Assembly (NCBI GenBank): GCA_035765535.1
Contig: DASTXE010000003.1
Span: 545,344 to 609,343 of the forward strand
Direction: 5' to 3'
DNA from: Rickettsiales bacterium
Lineage (GTDB): Bacteria; Pseudomonadota; Alphaproteobacteria; Rickettsiales; JABCZZ01
DNA: 64,000 nt
Shown here: piece by piece, positions 25,648 through 33,438 of the stretch
How the letters are laid out: the number at the start of each line of letters is the position of its first letter
Position numbering within the stretch: position 1 is the stretch's first letter
Made by a program: the position numbers and the translations under genes
Notes under the pieces: model-generated
Databases searched by the model: none
What the model was told of the DNA's origin: nothing
What the model saw: only the letters and a program-made list of their open reading frames with translations

Positions 25648-26550
25648 CTATGCGTCCTGTGTTACGCGTTTGGTCTTGCCTGCTCCCGGTCCTGCTCCGA
25701 GGTCCGCGCCGGTGGTCGGGTTGCGCGAGGGATCGGAAAGCGTGCGCGCTTTAAGCTGTTCTTCCAGCTTCCGTTCATTTCCGCTGAGTTTTGCGCTGGC
25801 AGTTCCATCCCCGCCATCGACCGCCATCTGCTCTTCGGGATCATCGATAAATTCCCACTGATCGCCCTCATTCCATGGACCGCGCATATCGCCTTCACCT
25901 TGCGACATGTTGTAATATTTATTGGTAAACTCGGGCATTCCCGGCCTCTTGCCCGGCGGGAAATTAGGCTGCATGGCATAAAGCGCTTTCTCAAAGGATT
26001 TTTGATGTGCTATTTCACGCGTCATAAGGAAACCGAGCGCGTCTTTGACTCCCGGATCGTCACAGAGATTCATAAGCCGTTCATAGATAATCTTCGCGCG
26101 AGCCTCAGCCGCGATATTGGAGCGGAAATCTGCTGCAGGTTCAGCGCGCGAATCCACATAAGCCGCAGTCCAGGGCACACCTGCGGAGTTAGTAAGCGCT
26201 ACGCCGCCGCCATAAAGCAGTGCCGTTGTGTGGCTATCCGTGCCTCCGGTAATATCGGCCATGAGCTCTGCGGCTTCCATGCCTTCAGCCATTTTGCCTT
26301 TAACGCCTTTGTTCAGCATGACGACCAGACTGCCCACAACTTCCAGATGGCTTAATTCTTCCGTGGCAATATCCAGCAGCATGTCTTTTCGGCCTGCATC
26401 GCCCTCTGCCAGTCCCTGGCTGAAATAGCGCATAGCGGCAGCAAGCTCGCCGTCCGGCCCGCCGAATTGTTCGAGAATAAGATTCGCCATGCGCGGATCG
26501 GTTCTATCGACTCGTACAGTGTACATAAGACGTTTATTATGCATGAACAT
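25648..26550 (-). CDS. Manganese catalase
   Basis: 300 residues from the ATG at 26548-26550 with AAGGAG seven bases upstream. The dimanganese ligands fit: Glu35 (GGPDGELAAAMRYF), Glu65 and His68 (TEELSHLEVV), Glu149 (AAEARAKII) and His182 (REIAHQKSFEKAL). The C-terminal 60 residues (GDGTASAKLSGNERKLEEQL onward) are polar and variable, as in other bacterial members. It destroys hydrogen peroxide without haem. Divergent from mntH (288 bases apart), which imports the needed metal. Confidence 0.95.
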   Translation of the reverse strand: MFMHNKRLMYTVRVDRTDPRMANLILEQFGGPDGELAAAMRYFSQGLAEGDAGRKDMLLDIATEELSHLEVVGSLVVMLNKGVKGKMAEGMEAAELMADITGGTDSHTTALLYGGGVALTNSAGVPWTAAYVDSRAEPAADFRSNIAAEARAKIIYERLMNLCDDPGVKDALGFLMTREIAHQKSFEKALYAMQPNFPPGKRPGMPEFTNKYYNMSQGEGDMRGPWNEGDQWEFIDDPEEQMAVDGGDGTASAKLSGNERKLEEQLKARTLSDPSRNPTTGADLGAGPGAGKTKRVTQDA

Positions 26551-26838
26551 AAAATGCTCCTTCGGTAAGTAAGAAATGGTACTGAAAGGCTGCAAGCGGC
26601 AGCAGGCTTCTATCGTGAGAAGGCAGCCGGGAAAGCGGCTGTGAAGTCTCTATAAGCACACCATGATAACGATAAAAATTCGATGCGGGCAAAGCTCGCT
26701 TCCGGTAAAGTAATTCAGTACGTTTGCGACGATTCTACATAAAAAATTATGCAGTAGTTTCTGTCCATCATCGTTTCTTTATTTCCGCGTTCCTACCTTG
26801 TTAAATTGCCAACGGTCATTCGTAAAAAGGCGTAAGAC

Positions 26839-28161
26839 ATGCAATCCGATACGATAAGTTCCAACGCTATTTCCGAAAGTCCTGATTTCATTGAAATACG
26901 CAGGATTGTACCGGTTCATGCCGGTGCAGGAGTGATTACGCGAATTAAGCGATATGCCGGAGTGGGGTTCCTCATTGCTGTGGGTTATATGGACCCGGGG
27001 AACTGGGCAACCGATATCGAAGCAGGCTCACGTTTCGGCTATAACCTCATTGGAGTCGTTTTTCTCTCCGGCCTGATCGCCATGCTGATGCAGACGCTTT
27101 GTGTGCGGCTGGGAGTGGCATCGGGCAAGGATCTGGCGCAGTTATGCAGAGAGCGTTTTCCCGCCAAAGTGAATAAGACGCTGTGGGTTTTAGCCCAGAC
27201 CGCAATCATTGCCTGCGATTTTGCAGAAGTGCTGGGGACGGCTCTGGCCATAAAACTGCTTTTCGGATTGCCTTTGACGGTAGGAATCCTGATTGCCGGA
27301 TGCGATATATTCATCCTGCTCTATCTGCAGGGAAAAAATATGCTTCGTATCGAGCATATTGTTTTGCTGCTGGTGATGGTCATTAGCGTCGCGTTCGCCG
27401 CTGAAATAGTGTTCAGCAAGCCGGACTGGAGCAAAGTCGCGAGTGGGTTTCTGCCTTCTGCTGAAACATGGAAGAGCCCGCAAGCCTGGTATATTGCAAT
27501 CGGCATATTAGGTGCCACCGTTATGCCGCATAACCTTTATCTGCATTCCTATGCGGTCAGGAGCAGGGAAGTGAAACAGGGACTGACGGCAAAAACAGAT
27601 ACGATCAGACTGCTGATACTGGATACGATTATAACGCTGGGACTGGCATGCTTTGTGAATGCCAGCATTCTGCTCGTCACTGCCAGCGCTTTCCATTTTA
27701 CAGGCCATAGCGACATCGTAGAAATTCAGGACGCATACCGTATGCTTTCACCTGTACTCGGCGCAGCAATGGCAAGCGGTATATTTGCACTGGCATTGTT
27801 TGCGTCCGGGCAGAGCTCGACACTGACAGGCACATTGGCAGGCCAGGTGATTATGCGGGGATTTCTCAATTTGCGGATTCCCGCCTGGAAACAGCGCTTC
27901 TATACGCGAATGATGGCGGTGCTTCCGGCGTGGATATGTATTGCGATAATGGGGGAAGGAAGCGTAGGAAAGTTGCTTGTCTTCAGCCAGGTCGTACTGA
28001 GCATGCAGCTTCCTTTTGCGATTATCCCGTTGCTGCTGTTCAATACGGATCGCAGCATCGTGGGGAACTGGGCGATGTCAGGAATGTTGCGCACCGTTAG
28101 CTGGTGCACAGGTTTAGGTATCGCAGCCGCCAATCTTTTTCTCATTGCCAGTGTGCTATAG
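26839..28161 (+). CDS. mntH: Nramp-type manganese/divalent-metal transporter
   Basis: 440 residues, about 11 membrane segments. The metal-binding motif GYMDPGNWATDIEAGS (helix 1) and ATVMPHNLYLHSYAV (helix 6) are intact, including the Asp, Asn and Met used by Nramp proteins to bind Mn2+ or Fe2+ with proton cotransport. Its 5' neighbour on the other strand is a manganese catalase, so manganese uptake for peroxide defence is likely. No MntR or Mur site was recognised in the spacer. The 30-residue N-terminus before the first helix is a little longer than in E. coli MntH. Confidence 0.95.
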   Translation: MQSDTISSNAISESPDFIEIRRIVPVHAGAGVITRIKRYAGVGFLIAVGYMDPGNWATDIEAGSRFGYNLIGVVFLSGLIAMLMQTLCVRLGVASGKDLAQLCRERFPAKVNKTLWVLAQTAIIACDFAEVLGTALAIKLLFGLPLTVGILIAGCDIFILLYLQGKNMLRIEHIVLLLVMVISVAFAAEIVFSKPDWSKVASGFLPSAETWKSPQAWYIAIGILGATVMPHNLYLHSYAVRSREVKQGLTAKTDTIRLLILDTIITLGLACFVNASILLVTASAFHFTGHSDIVEIQDAYRMLSPVLGAAMASGIFALALFASGQSSTLTGTLAGQVIMRGFLNLRIPAWKQRFYTRMMAVLPAWICIAIMGEGSVGKLLVFSQVVLSMQLPFAIIPLLLFNTDRSIVGNWAMSGMLRTVSWCTGLGIAAANLFLIASVL

Positions 28162-28285
28162 TTTTTACCGCATTTTAATACTTCCAGCCTGAATCTGTAT
28201 CGGAATTACATCGAACTCCTCTTAACGTCGGGATGGCTGTGAATGCAGCCAATGTATTTTCTCATTATTCAAAAAGGAGGAAGTT

Positions 28286-28456
28286 ATGTCTAACAATCAG
28301 TCTCAGGGTGGCAATCGCCAGGGCAGCAATCTTTCAGGCGCTGCAGAAAAGATGCGCAGCGGCAATCCGCGGGAACGCAGCGAAGGCGCACAGGAAATGG
28401 GCCAGAAGGGCGGCCAGAGCCACAAGAATAACAACAATTCTTCCGGCAACCGCTAA
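28286..28456 (+). CDS. Small KGG-type stress protein
   Basis: 56 residues, very polar: MSNNQSQGGNRQGSNLSG, then NPRERSEGAQEMGQKGGQSH and a run of Asn/Ser. The Gly-Gln-Lys-Gly-Gly-Gln-Ser sequence is the KGG motif of Con-10/GsiB-like general stress proteins, here in a single copy. AAGGAGG lies seven bases before the ATG. Such hydrophilin-like proteins accumulate under desiccation or starvation. A strong hairpin follows the stop. It is followed by another small stress-type gene. Confidence 0.75.
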   Translation: MSNNQSQGGNRQGSNLSGAAEKMRSGNPRERSEGAQEMGQKGGQSHKNNNNSSGNR

Positions 28457-28464
28457 GTAGCGCA

Positions 28465-28489
28465 TGGGGCAGCTCAATCAGCTGCCCCA
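28465..28489 (+). terminator. Hairpin after the KGG gene
   Basis: A 10-bp perfect stem (TGGGGCAGCT / AGCTGCCCCA) with a five-base loop follows the KGG stop codon by eight bases. No T run follows. It may separate expression of the KGG gene from the next small gene or stabilise the transcript. Confidence 0.5.
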
Positions 28490-28517
28490 AACACATAAAG
28501 GGCTAAGGAGAACGATC

Positions 28518-28673
28518 ATGGCCAATGAAGATGAAAATGCAAAGAATCGCCATTGGAAAACACCGATGGACATGCATCACGTAGAGCCAAAAGATTACAG
28601 CAAGGCAATCGACAGTGCCAATGGTTCTGCAAGCCGCGATGCAAAGCACTGGTCTAAGAATGAACTCCCGTAA
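28518..28673 (+). CDS. Small hydrophilic protein of unknown function
   Basis: 51 residues from the ATG at 28518, which has AAGGAG seven bases upstream. Composition is charged and polar, with MANEDENAKNRHWKTPMDMH at the start and AKHWSKNELP at the end; no membrane segment or signal. Not recognised. It follows the KGG gene by 61 bases and is probably part of the same stress-related group. Confidence 0.6.
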   Translation: MANEDENAKNRHWKTPMDMHHVEPKDYSKAIDSANGSASRDAKHWSKNELP

Positions 28674-28931
28674 GCACACCAAGCGGCAGGCGCATAAGAT
28701 CCATATCCATATCCATAAACGATTCTTCCGTCTTGCCCCTGAGAGGAAGCAGTGAGTTAGCCTGCAGCATAGAGAGACATGCCACAAGCGCTACCAAATG
28801 GTAGTACGGAATCCTGCCGCATGACCACCGGATTCACGGTTGAACCCTAATATGACCCCGCCACCATTGTCAGAAGAAGCCGCAGTGCGATATCCTGCCA
28901 GGTAATATACGGTGACATAGTATTTCCGTTA

Positions 28932-29957
28932 TTAAGGCTGTCCTTTGCCTCCGGAAGAGCCGTAAATCTGGCCGGTGGCATAACTTGCATCCGCCGCGGC
29001 AAGCTGGACGTAAATGGAAGCAAGCTCGGCAGGCTGGCCGGGACGCTTCATCGGCGTATCGCCTCCGAAATGCTTAACCTTGCCTTGCGTAGCGCCGCCG
29101 CTTATCTGCAAGGGAGTCCAGATCGGTCCCGGCGCAACACCATTGACGCGAATGCCTTTGGAAGCGAATTGCTTGGCCAGCGATTTGACATAGTTCATCG
29201 TGGCGGCTTTGGTCTGCGCGTAATCATAGAGATCGGCAGACGGATCATAAGCCTGTTCCGATGCCGTGGCGATAATGGCGGAGCCGGGCTGCAGATGGGG
29301 AAGGGCGGCCTTGATAATCCAGAACGGGGCGTAAATATTGGTTTTCATCGTCCAGTCGAACTGCTCGGTCGTGATATCGAGAATGGATTCATTGCTTTGC
29401 TGGCGGCCTGCGTTGCATACGAGGATGTCGAGCCCGCCAAGACCTTTGATAGCATCCTCCACAAGCTTCTTGCAGAAAGCTTCATCACGCAGATCTCCGG
29501 GAATAGCGACCCCTATGCGGCCTTCATCCTTAATCAGCTTGATGACCTCTTGCGCATCCGGCTCTTCCGTCGGGTAGTAATTAATGGCGACATCCGCGCC
29601 TTCACGTGCATAGGCGATGGCAGCCGCGCGGCCCATGCCGGAATCGCCTCCGGTAATAAGGGCTTTTCTGCCTTTCAGACGCCCCGAACCGCGATAGCTT
29701 TTTTCGCCGTGATCCGGGCGTGGGTTCATCTTGCCGGCCAGACCTGGCCAGGGCTGCGACTGCTCCTCAAAAGGAGGTTTGGGATATTTATCAGTAGGGT
29801 CCTGAAGTGCGGGGGTGTTGGAATCTGCCATGGAACCTCCTTGGGTAAGATGCTGAGCGAGTGCGGGCGTGGCCGCAACAGCAGCCGTTGCAATTCCTGC
29901 TCCTGTTCCTGCAATAAATTGCCTGCGCGTGTAATGATTATCGTCATTGCTGCCCAT
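28932..29957 (-). CDS. Tat-exported short-chain dehydrogenase (YghA-like)
   Basis: 341 residues from the ATG at 29955-29957 (CAGGAG upstream). The N-terminus carries a twin-arginine signal (YTRRQFIAGTGAG, then AAVAATPALA). After a 50-residue linker the Rossmann fold begins: KALITGGDSGMGRAAAIAYA (NAD(P) site), LDILVCNAGRQ, the catalytic Ser in IIATASEQAY, and Tyr-x-x-x-Lys as YDYAQTKAA. It matches the YghA/YhdF stress-dehydrogenase group, which is normally cytoplasmic. Export as a folded, cofactor-loaded enzyme would need Tat, as seen here. Substrate unknown. Confidence 0.9.
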   Translation of the reverse strand: MGSNDDNHYTRRQFIAGTGAGIATAAVAATPALAQHLTQGGSMADSNTPALQDPTDKYPKPPFEEQSQPWPGLAGKMNPRPDHGEKSYRGSGRLKGRKALITGGDSGMGRAAAIAYAREGADVAINYYPTEEPDAQEVIKLIKDEGRIGVAIPGDLRDEAFCKKLVEDAIKGLGGLDILVCNAGRQQSNESILDITTEQFDWTMKTNIYAPFWIIKAALPHLQPGSAIIATASEQAYDPSADLYDYAQTKAATMNYVKSLAKQFASKGIRVNGVAPGPIWTPLQISGGATQGKVKHFGGDTPMKRPGQPAELASIYVQLAAADASYATGQIYGSSGGKGQP

Positions 29958-30187
29958 ACGCCGCTCCTGAATGTTAATATGAAAGGAAAGAAGCAGCATT
30001 GCAGGAATAAAATTAAAAATCCGTCTTTTTGCCCGCAGCTCCGATAAAACTGCAGTAAAACGCTCTTCTTGTAGAGTTGCAAAAAGAGATTTTTACCAAA
30101 ATTATATTATTCACCCACGTTTCCCTATCGTTTGATTATACGCGATGCGCTACCTCATATTATGTCATTAAAACAAGGAGATGCATT

Positions 30188-30262
30188 ATGCGTTCAATTT
30201 TGTTGTGGTTACTGGGCGTACCCATTCCGATCATCATTCTGATAGCCCTGATGTATCATTAA
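30188..30262 (+). CDS. Tiny membrane protein (24 residues)
   Basis: The ORF MRSILLWLLGVPIPIIILIALMYH begins seven bases after AAGGAG and is almost entirely one hydrophobic helix with a Pro-Ile-Pro break. Near-identical short proteins occur in many alphaproteobacteria, usually next to stress or membrane genes. It is followed 21 bases later by a larger membrane protein, so they may be co-transcribed. Function unknown. Confidence 0.6.
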   Translation: MRSILLWLLGVPIPIIILIALMYH

Positions 30263-30283
30263 TTTCTGACAACGGAGCATATC

Positions 30284-31183
30284 ATGCAGAACAGACCTTT
30301 ACCTACAAAGGATTCTTCAACGTCAATCATCGAGAGTTGTCCCGTATCGGGTCTGTCCTGGGGGGCGATATTAGGAGGTAGTGCGGTTGCAATTGCCGTA
30401 TCGCTCATGCTTCTTATTTTAGGCTCTGCGCTGGGATTATCCTCGCTGTCGCCCTGGTCCCGCTCCGCTTCCGATGCGGCAAGCTTCACTGTAAAAGCGG
30501 CTATATGGCTTATTGTAATGCAGTGGATTGCTTCCGCTTTCGGAGGATACATCACCGGGAGGCTTCGCACGAAATGGACGGGCATGCATACCGATGAAGT
30601 ATTCTTCAGGGATACGGCTCATGGGTTTATTACCTGGTCTGTGGCTACTTTATTTGCTGCCAGCGTTCTGGGAGCAGCTACTGCCACGGTTGTAAATGGC
30701 GGGATGCATGCGGCTGCTTTTCTTTCCTCCGGTATGGAAAACGGTAAGGAAATGAAAGAGGCTGAGCATGGACCGCACAATCCGCTGGGGCCTGTCGATT
30801 ATTACACGGATAAATTGCTGCGCGGCTCTCCTTCCGTGGCCACACAGCAGCCAATTCCTGCGGCAGAACATGAAACAAGGGTGGAGGTTAGCCGCATTCT
30901 TGTCCAGGAGCTGAAGAACGATCATGTTGCCGAGGAAGATAAACAATATCTTTCACAGGTGATTGTGGCAAACACCGGCATAAGCCAGGCGGATGCTAAC
31001 AAACGTGTGGATGATGTACTGGCAGAGATGGATACGCTCAAAGCCAAGGCAAAAGAGAAAGCAGATGAAGCGCGCAAAGTAAGCATGAAGATTTCGCTGT
31101 ATATCTTCGCCTCCATGCTGATCGGCGCTTTCATCGCCAGCGCGGCGGGTGCTCTGGGAGGAATGAAAAGGGATGAATATTAA
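30284..31183 (+). CDS. Membrane protein of unknown function, glycine/alanine-rich helices
   Basis: 299 residues with four to five predicted membrane spans: about 25-52 (LSWGAILGGSAVAIAVSLML), 66-90, 113-140 and 272-292. Between the third and last spans lies a soluble segment of 130 residues containing a charged helix (DDVLAEMDTLKAKAKEKADE), suitable for a coiled coil. The arrangement resembles uncharacterised alphaproteobacterial membrane proteins often found near stress genes. GGAG precedes the ATG. No catalytic motif seen. Confidence 0.7.
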   Translation: MQNRPLPTKDSSTSIIESCPVSGLSWGAILGGSAVAIAVSLMLLILGSALGLSSLSPWSRSASDAASFTVKAAIWLIVMQWIASAFGGYITGRLRTKWTGMHTDEVFFRDTAHGFITWSVATLFAASVLGAATATVVNGGMHAAAFLSSGMENGKEMKEAEHGPHNPLGPVDYYTDKLLRGSPSVATQQPIPAAEHETRVEVSRILVQELKNDHVAEEDKQYLSQVIVANTGISQADANKRVDDVLAEMDTLKAKAKEKADEARKVSMKISLYIFASMLIGAFIASAAGALGGMKRDEY

Positions 31184-31219
31184 GTTCTGATCCGCTGTCT
31201 TTTGCTATATAATACAAAT

Positions 31220-32359
31220 ATGCGAAAAACAGCGGAACTACCCTTACATGGCGGCAAAGCGCCTCCGTGGCTCTTTAACCGTATGGTCGAGATGGCCGGA
31301 GCCATCAGCACGCTGATCGTGCGTGACCAGGGGCCTCAGGAGTTGCTGCGCCGCCTTTCCGACCCTTTCTGGTTTCAGGCTTTCGGTTGCGTCTTGGGGT
31401 TTGACTGGCATTCGAGCGGTGTCACCACCACCGTGTGCGGAGCGCTAAAAGAAGCCACGAAGAAATATGGCGGTGACATGGGGATTGCCGTCTGCGGCGG
31501 CAAAGGTGCCACCAGCCGCAAAACCCCCGGAGATATCGAACAGGCTTGTCGTAAGATCGGTGCCGATGCCGCGCCTTTTATCTATGCGAGCAAATTATCC
31601 GCCAAAGTGGATAACACCGCCATTCAGGATGGCTATCAGCTATACCATCATGTGTTTTTATTTGTACCGGGTGAAAACAACTGGTGCGTCGTTCAGCAGG
31701 GAATGAACGAGCGTAATCGCTATGCGCGGCGTTATCATTGGCTGGCCGAGCAGATGCAGGATTTCGTGATCGAGCCGCATGCTGCAATCGCCTGCGACAC
31801 GCGCGAAAACTCACTTAACCTCGTCGCACGCGAAGGCATAGCCCATCAGCAGGCCATTCTGCGTCTGGGACGTGAGCATCCAGATCGTATCTTGAAAGAA
31901 ATTCGGCCACTGCTCACCGATAAGCCCCTCCCGCTGTTCGACCGATTCGAGAGCAACAGCGCCGCTTTCCAGCCGGATTACTATCTGCCGCATCGCCATA
32001 CACTAACGACAGCCAATATCAGTCCTGATGCGCTTAAGAAAGTGCTGCTCAAAACCTATGAGCGGCAGGCGCCTGAATTTGAGCAATTGCTCGGCGAACC
32101 GGGGATAGGCACTCAGGCAATGCGTTCACTGAGCCTGATTGCGGAAGTGGTGTACAATGCACCGGCCAGCCACCGTGACCCGGCGGCCTATAGCTTCGCC
32201 CATGGAGGCAAGGACGGTCATCCTTACGAGGTCAATCGCGAACTGTATGACGCTAATCTCGCTAGGCTGCGTGAAACTATCAACCAGGCGAAGATCGGTG
32301 TGTTCGATAAGACGAAAGCACTGCAATCGCTTGCGGAATTTACTGAAAGATTGCATTAG
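31220..32359 (+). CDS. DUF763 protein
   Basis: 379 residues from ATG 31220. It opens with RKTAELPLHGGKAPPWLFNRM, the hallmark of DUF763, and continues FGCVLGFDWHSSGVTTTVCGALKE and VCGGKGATSRKTPGDIE. The family is widespread in archaea and bacteria, is enriched near DNA-repair genes in some genomes, and has no established activity. A TATAAT-like box lies just before the ATG with no ribosome site, so the message may be leaderless or nearly so. The convergent AI-2E family gene follows one base after the stop. Confidence 0.9.
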   Translation: MRKTAELPLHGGKAPPWLFNRMVEMAGAISTLIVRDQGPQELLRRLSDPFWFQAFGCVLGFDWHSSGVTTTVCGALKEATKKYGGDMGIAVCGGKGATSRKTPGDIEQACRKIGADAAPFIYASKLSAKVDNTAIQDGYQLYHHVFLFVPGENNWCVVQQGMNERNRYARRYHWLAEQMQDFVIEPHAAIACDTRENSLNLVAREGIAHQQAILRLGREHPDRILKEIRPLLTDKPLPLFDRFESNSAAFQPDYYLPHRHTLTTANISPDALKKVLLKTYERQAPEFEQLLGEPGIGTQAMRSLSLIAEVVYNAPASHRDPAAYSFAHGGKDGHPYEVNRELYDANLARLRETINQAKIGVFDKTKALQSLAEFTERLH

Positions 32360-32360
32360 C

Positions 32361-33368
32361 CTAAATCAAATGCTGCGAAGTCAGCTCATCTTTCAAATAA
32401 GCATAATAAATCGGTGCGGCGAGTAATCCCGGCAGCCCGAACGCGGCCTCCATGACCAGCATGGCCAGCAGGATCTCCCAGGCATGTGCTTTGATCTGGG
32501 TGCCGATAATATGCGCGTTGAAGAAATATTCCAGCTTATGAATACAGATCAGAAAAATGAGCGCGGCAAGGGCATCCGCAGGGGAGACACTGAGCGCAAT
32601 CAGCAGGATGATGCTGTTAGAAATCAGATTACCGGCGACGGGAAGCAATCCGACAATAAAAGTGATGATCAGGATAGTTTTGGTGAACGGCAGGGAATGG
32701 CCGATCAGGGGTAAGATCACGACCAGGAAAATACCGGTCAGCAGCGTATTGATCGCCGATATTTTTGCTTGTGAGAATACCACATTGCGAAATGCGCCTG
32801 CCAGGCACGATACTCTGTCCTTCAGAGGTTCACCCAGTACTCCCTCACTACGGGCAGGGGGATGGATCGCAATCAGGCCGCCGATCACCATGCCCAGCAC
32901 AATATGCACCAGAAATGTGCCGACGCTTTTGCCCCACATGCTGACATAGTCGGCGTTATGGCGCAGCCAGTCGGAAATGGTGGCCTGCCAGTCCCTCAGA
33001 TCCACAGGGAGGTAATTCTGGATAGTGGCGGGCAGGTAATTGCGTGTGGTGCCAACCGTATCGGCCATGCGCTGCATCAGCATCTCAAAGCTTTCCTGTC
33101 CTTTGGACAAGGAAGAGAGCAGGGAAAGAATCCCCGCCAGGAATAGCCCAAGCACCAGTATGCCGATCACGGCCAGCAGCACTTTCTTTGCTGTGGCGGG
33201 AATCACGCCGCCGCGTTCCAGCAGGCGCGCACCGGATTCGATGATCAGATACACCAGAAGCCCGCTCAACAACGATGACAGGAGCTTGAGCCCAAGAATC
33301 GCAGCTAATGCCATCAGCATCATGCCAAAAGTAAGCAGGGGAATTGCTTTAGGAGAGGAATTTGCCAT
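32361..33368 (-). CDS. AI-2E family (PerM/YdiK-type) transporter
   Basis: 335 residues from the ATG at 33366-33368 (AAGGTG upstream). About seven or eight hydrophobic segments. The long periplasmic-side helix region with EMLMQRMADTVGTTRNYLP and the C-terminal conserved block LPVAGNLISNSIILLIAL ... LEYFFNAHIIGTQIKAHAW are typical. Relatives exports vary (AI-2, Na+/H+, unknown), so substrate cannot be named. It lies between DUF763 (convergent) and RNase R on the same strand (about 70 bases upstream). Confidence 0.85.
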   Translation of the reverse strand: MANSSPKAIPLLTFGMMLMALAAILGLKLLSSLLSGLLVYLIIESGARLLERGGVIPATAKKVLLAVIGILVLGLFLAGILSLLSSLSKGQESFEMLMQRMADTVGTTRNYLPATIQNYLPVDLRDWQATISDWLRHNADYVSMWGKSVGTFLVHIVLGMVIGGLIAIHPPARSEGVLGEPLKDRVSCLAGAFRNVVFSQAKISAINTLLTGIFLVVILPLIGHSLPFTKTILIITFIVGLLPVAGNLISNSIILLIALSVSPADALAALIFLICIHKLEYFFNAHIIGTQIKAHAWEILLAMLVMEAAFGLPGLLAAPIYYAYLKDELTSQHLI

Positions 33369-33438
33369 TGGCCGCACCTTATATGCTTTCAGGAAAGAAG
33401 CATAATAATGAATCGGATATGAGCGAATGGCAAAGGTT

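Noticed and set aside
28233..28460. 75-codon plus-strand frame over the KGG gene
   Set aside because: It is in another frame; the KGG frame has an AAGGAGG site and a recognisable motif.
29070..30047. 325-codon open frame antisense to the Tat dehydrogenase
   Set aside because: The minus strand carries all SDR motifs; the antisense frame has none.
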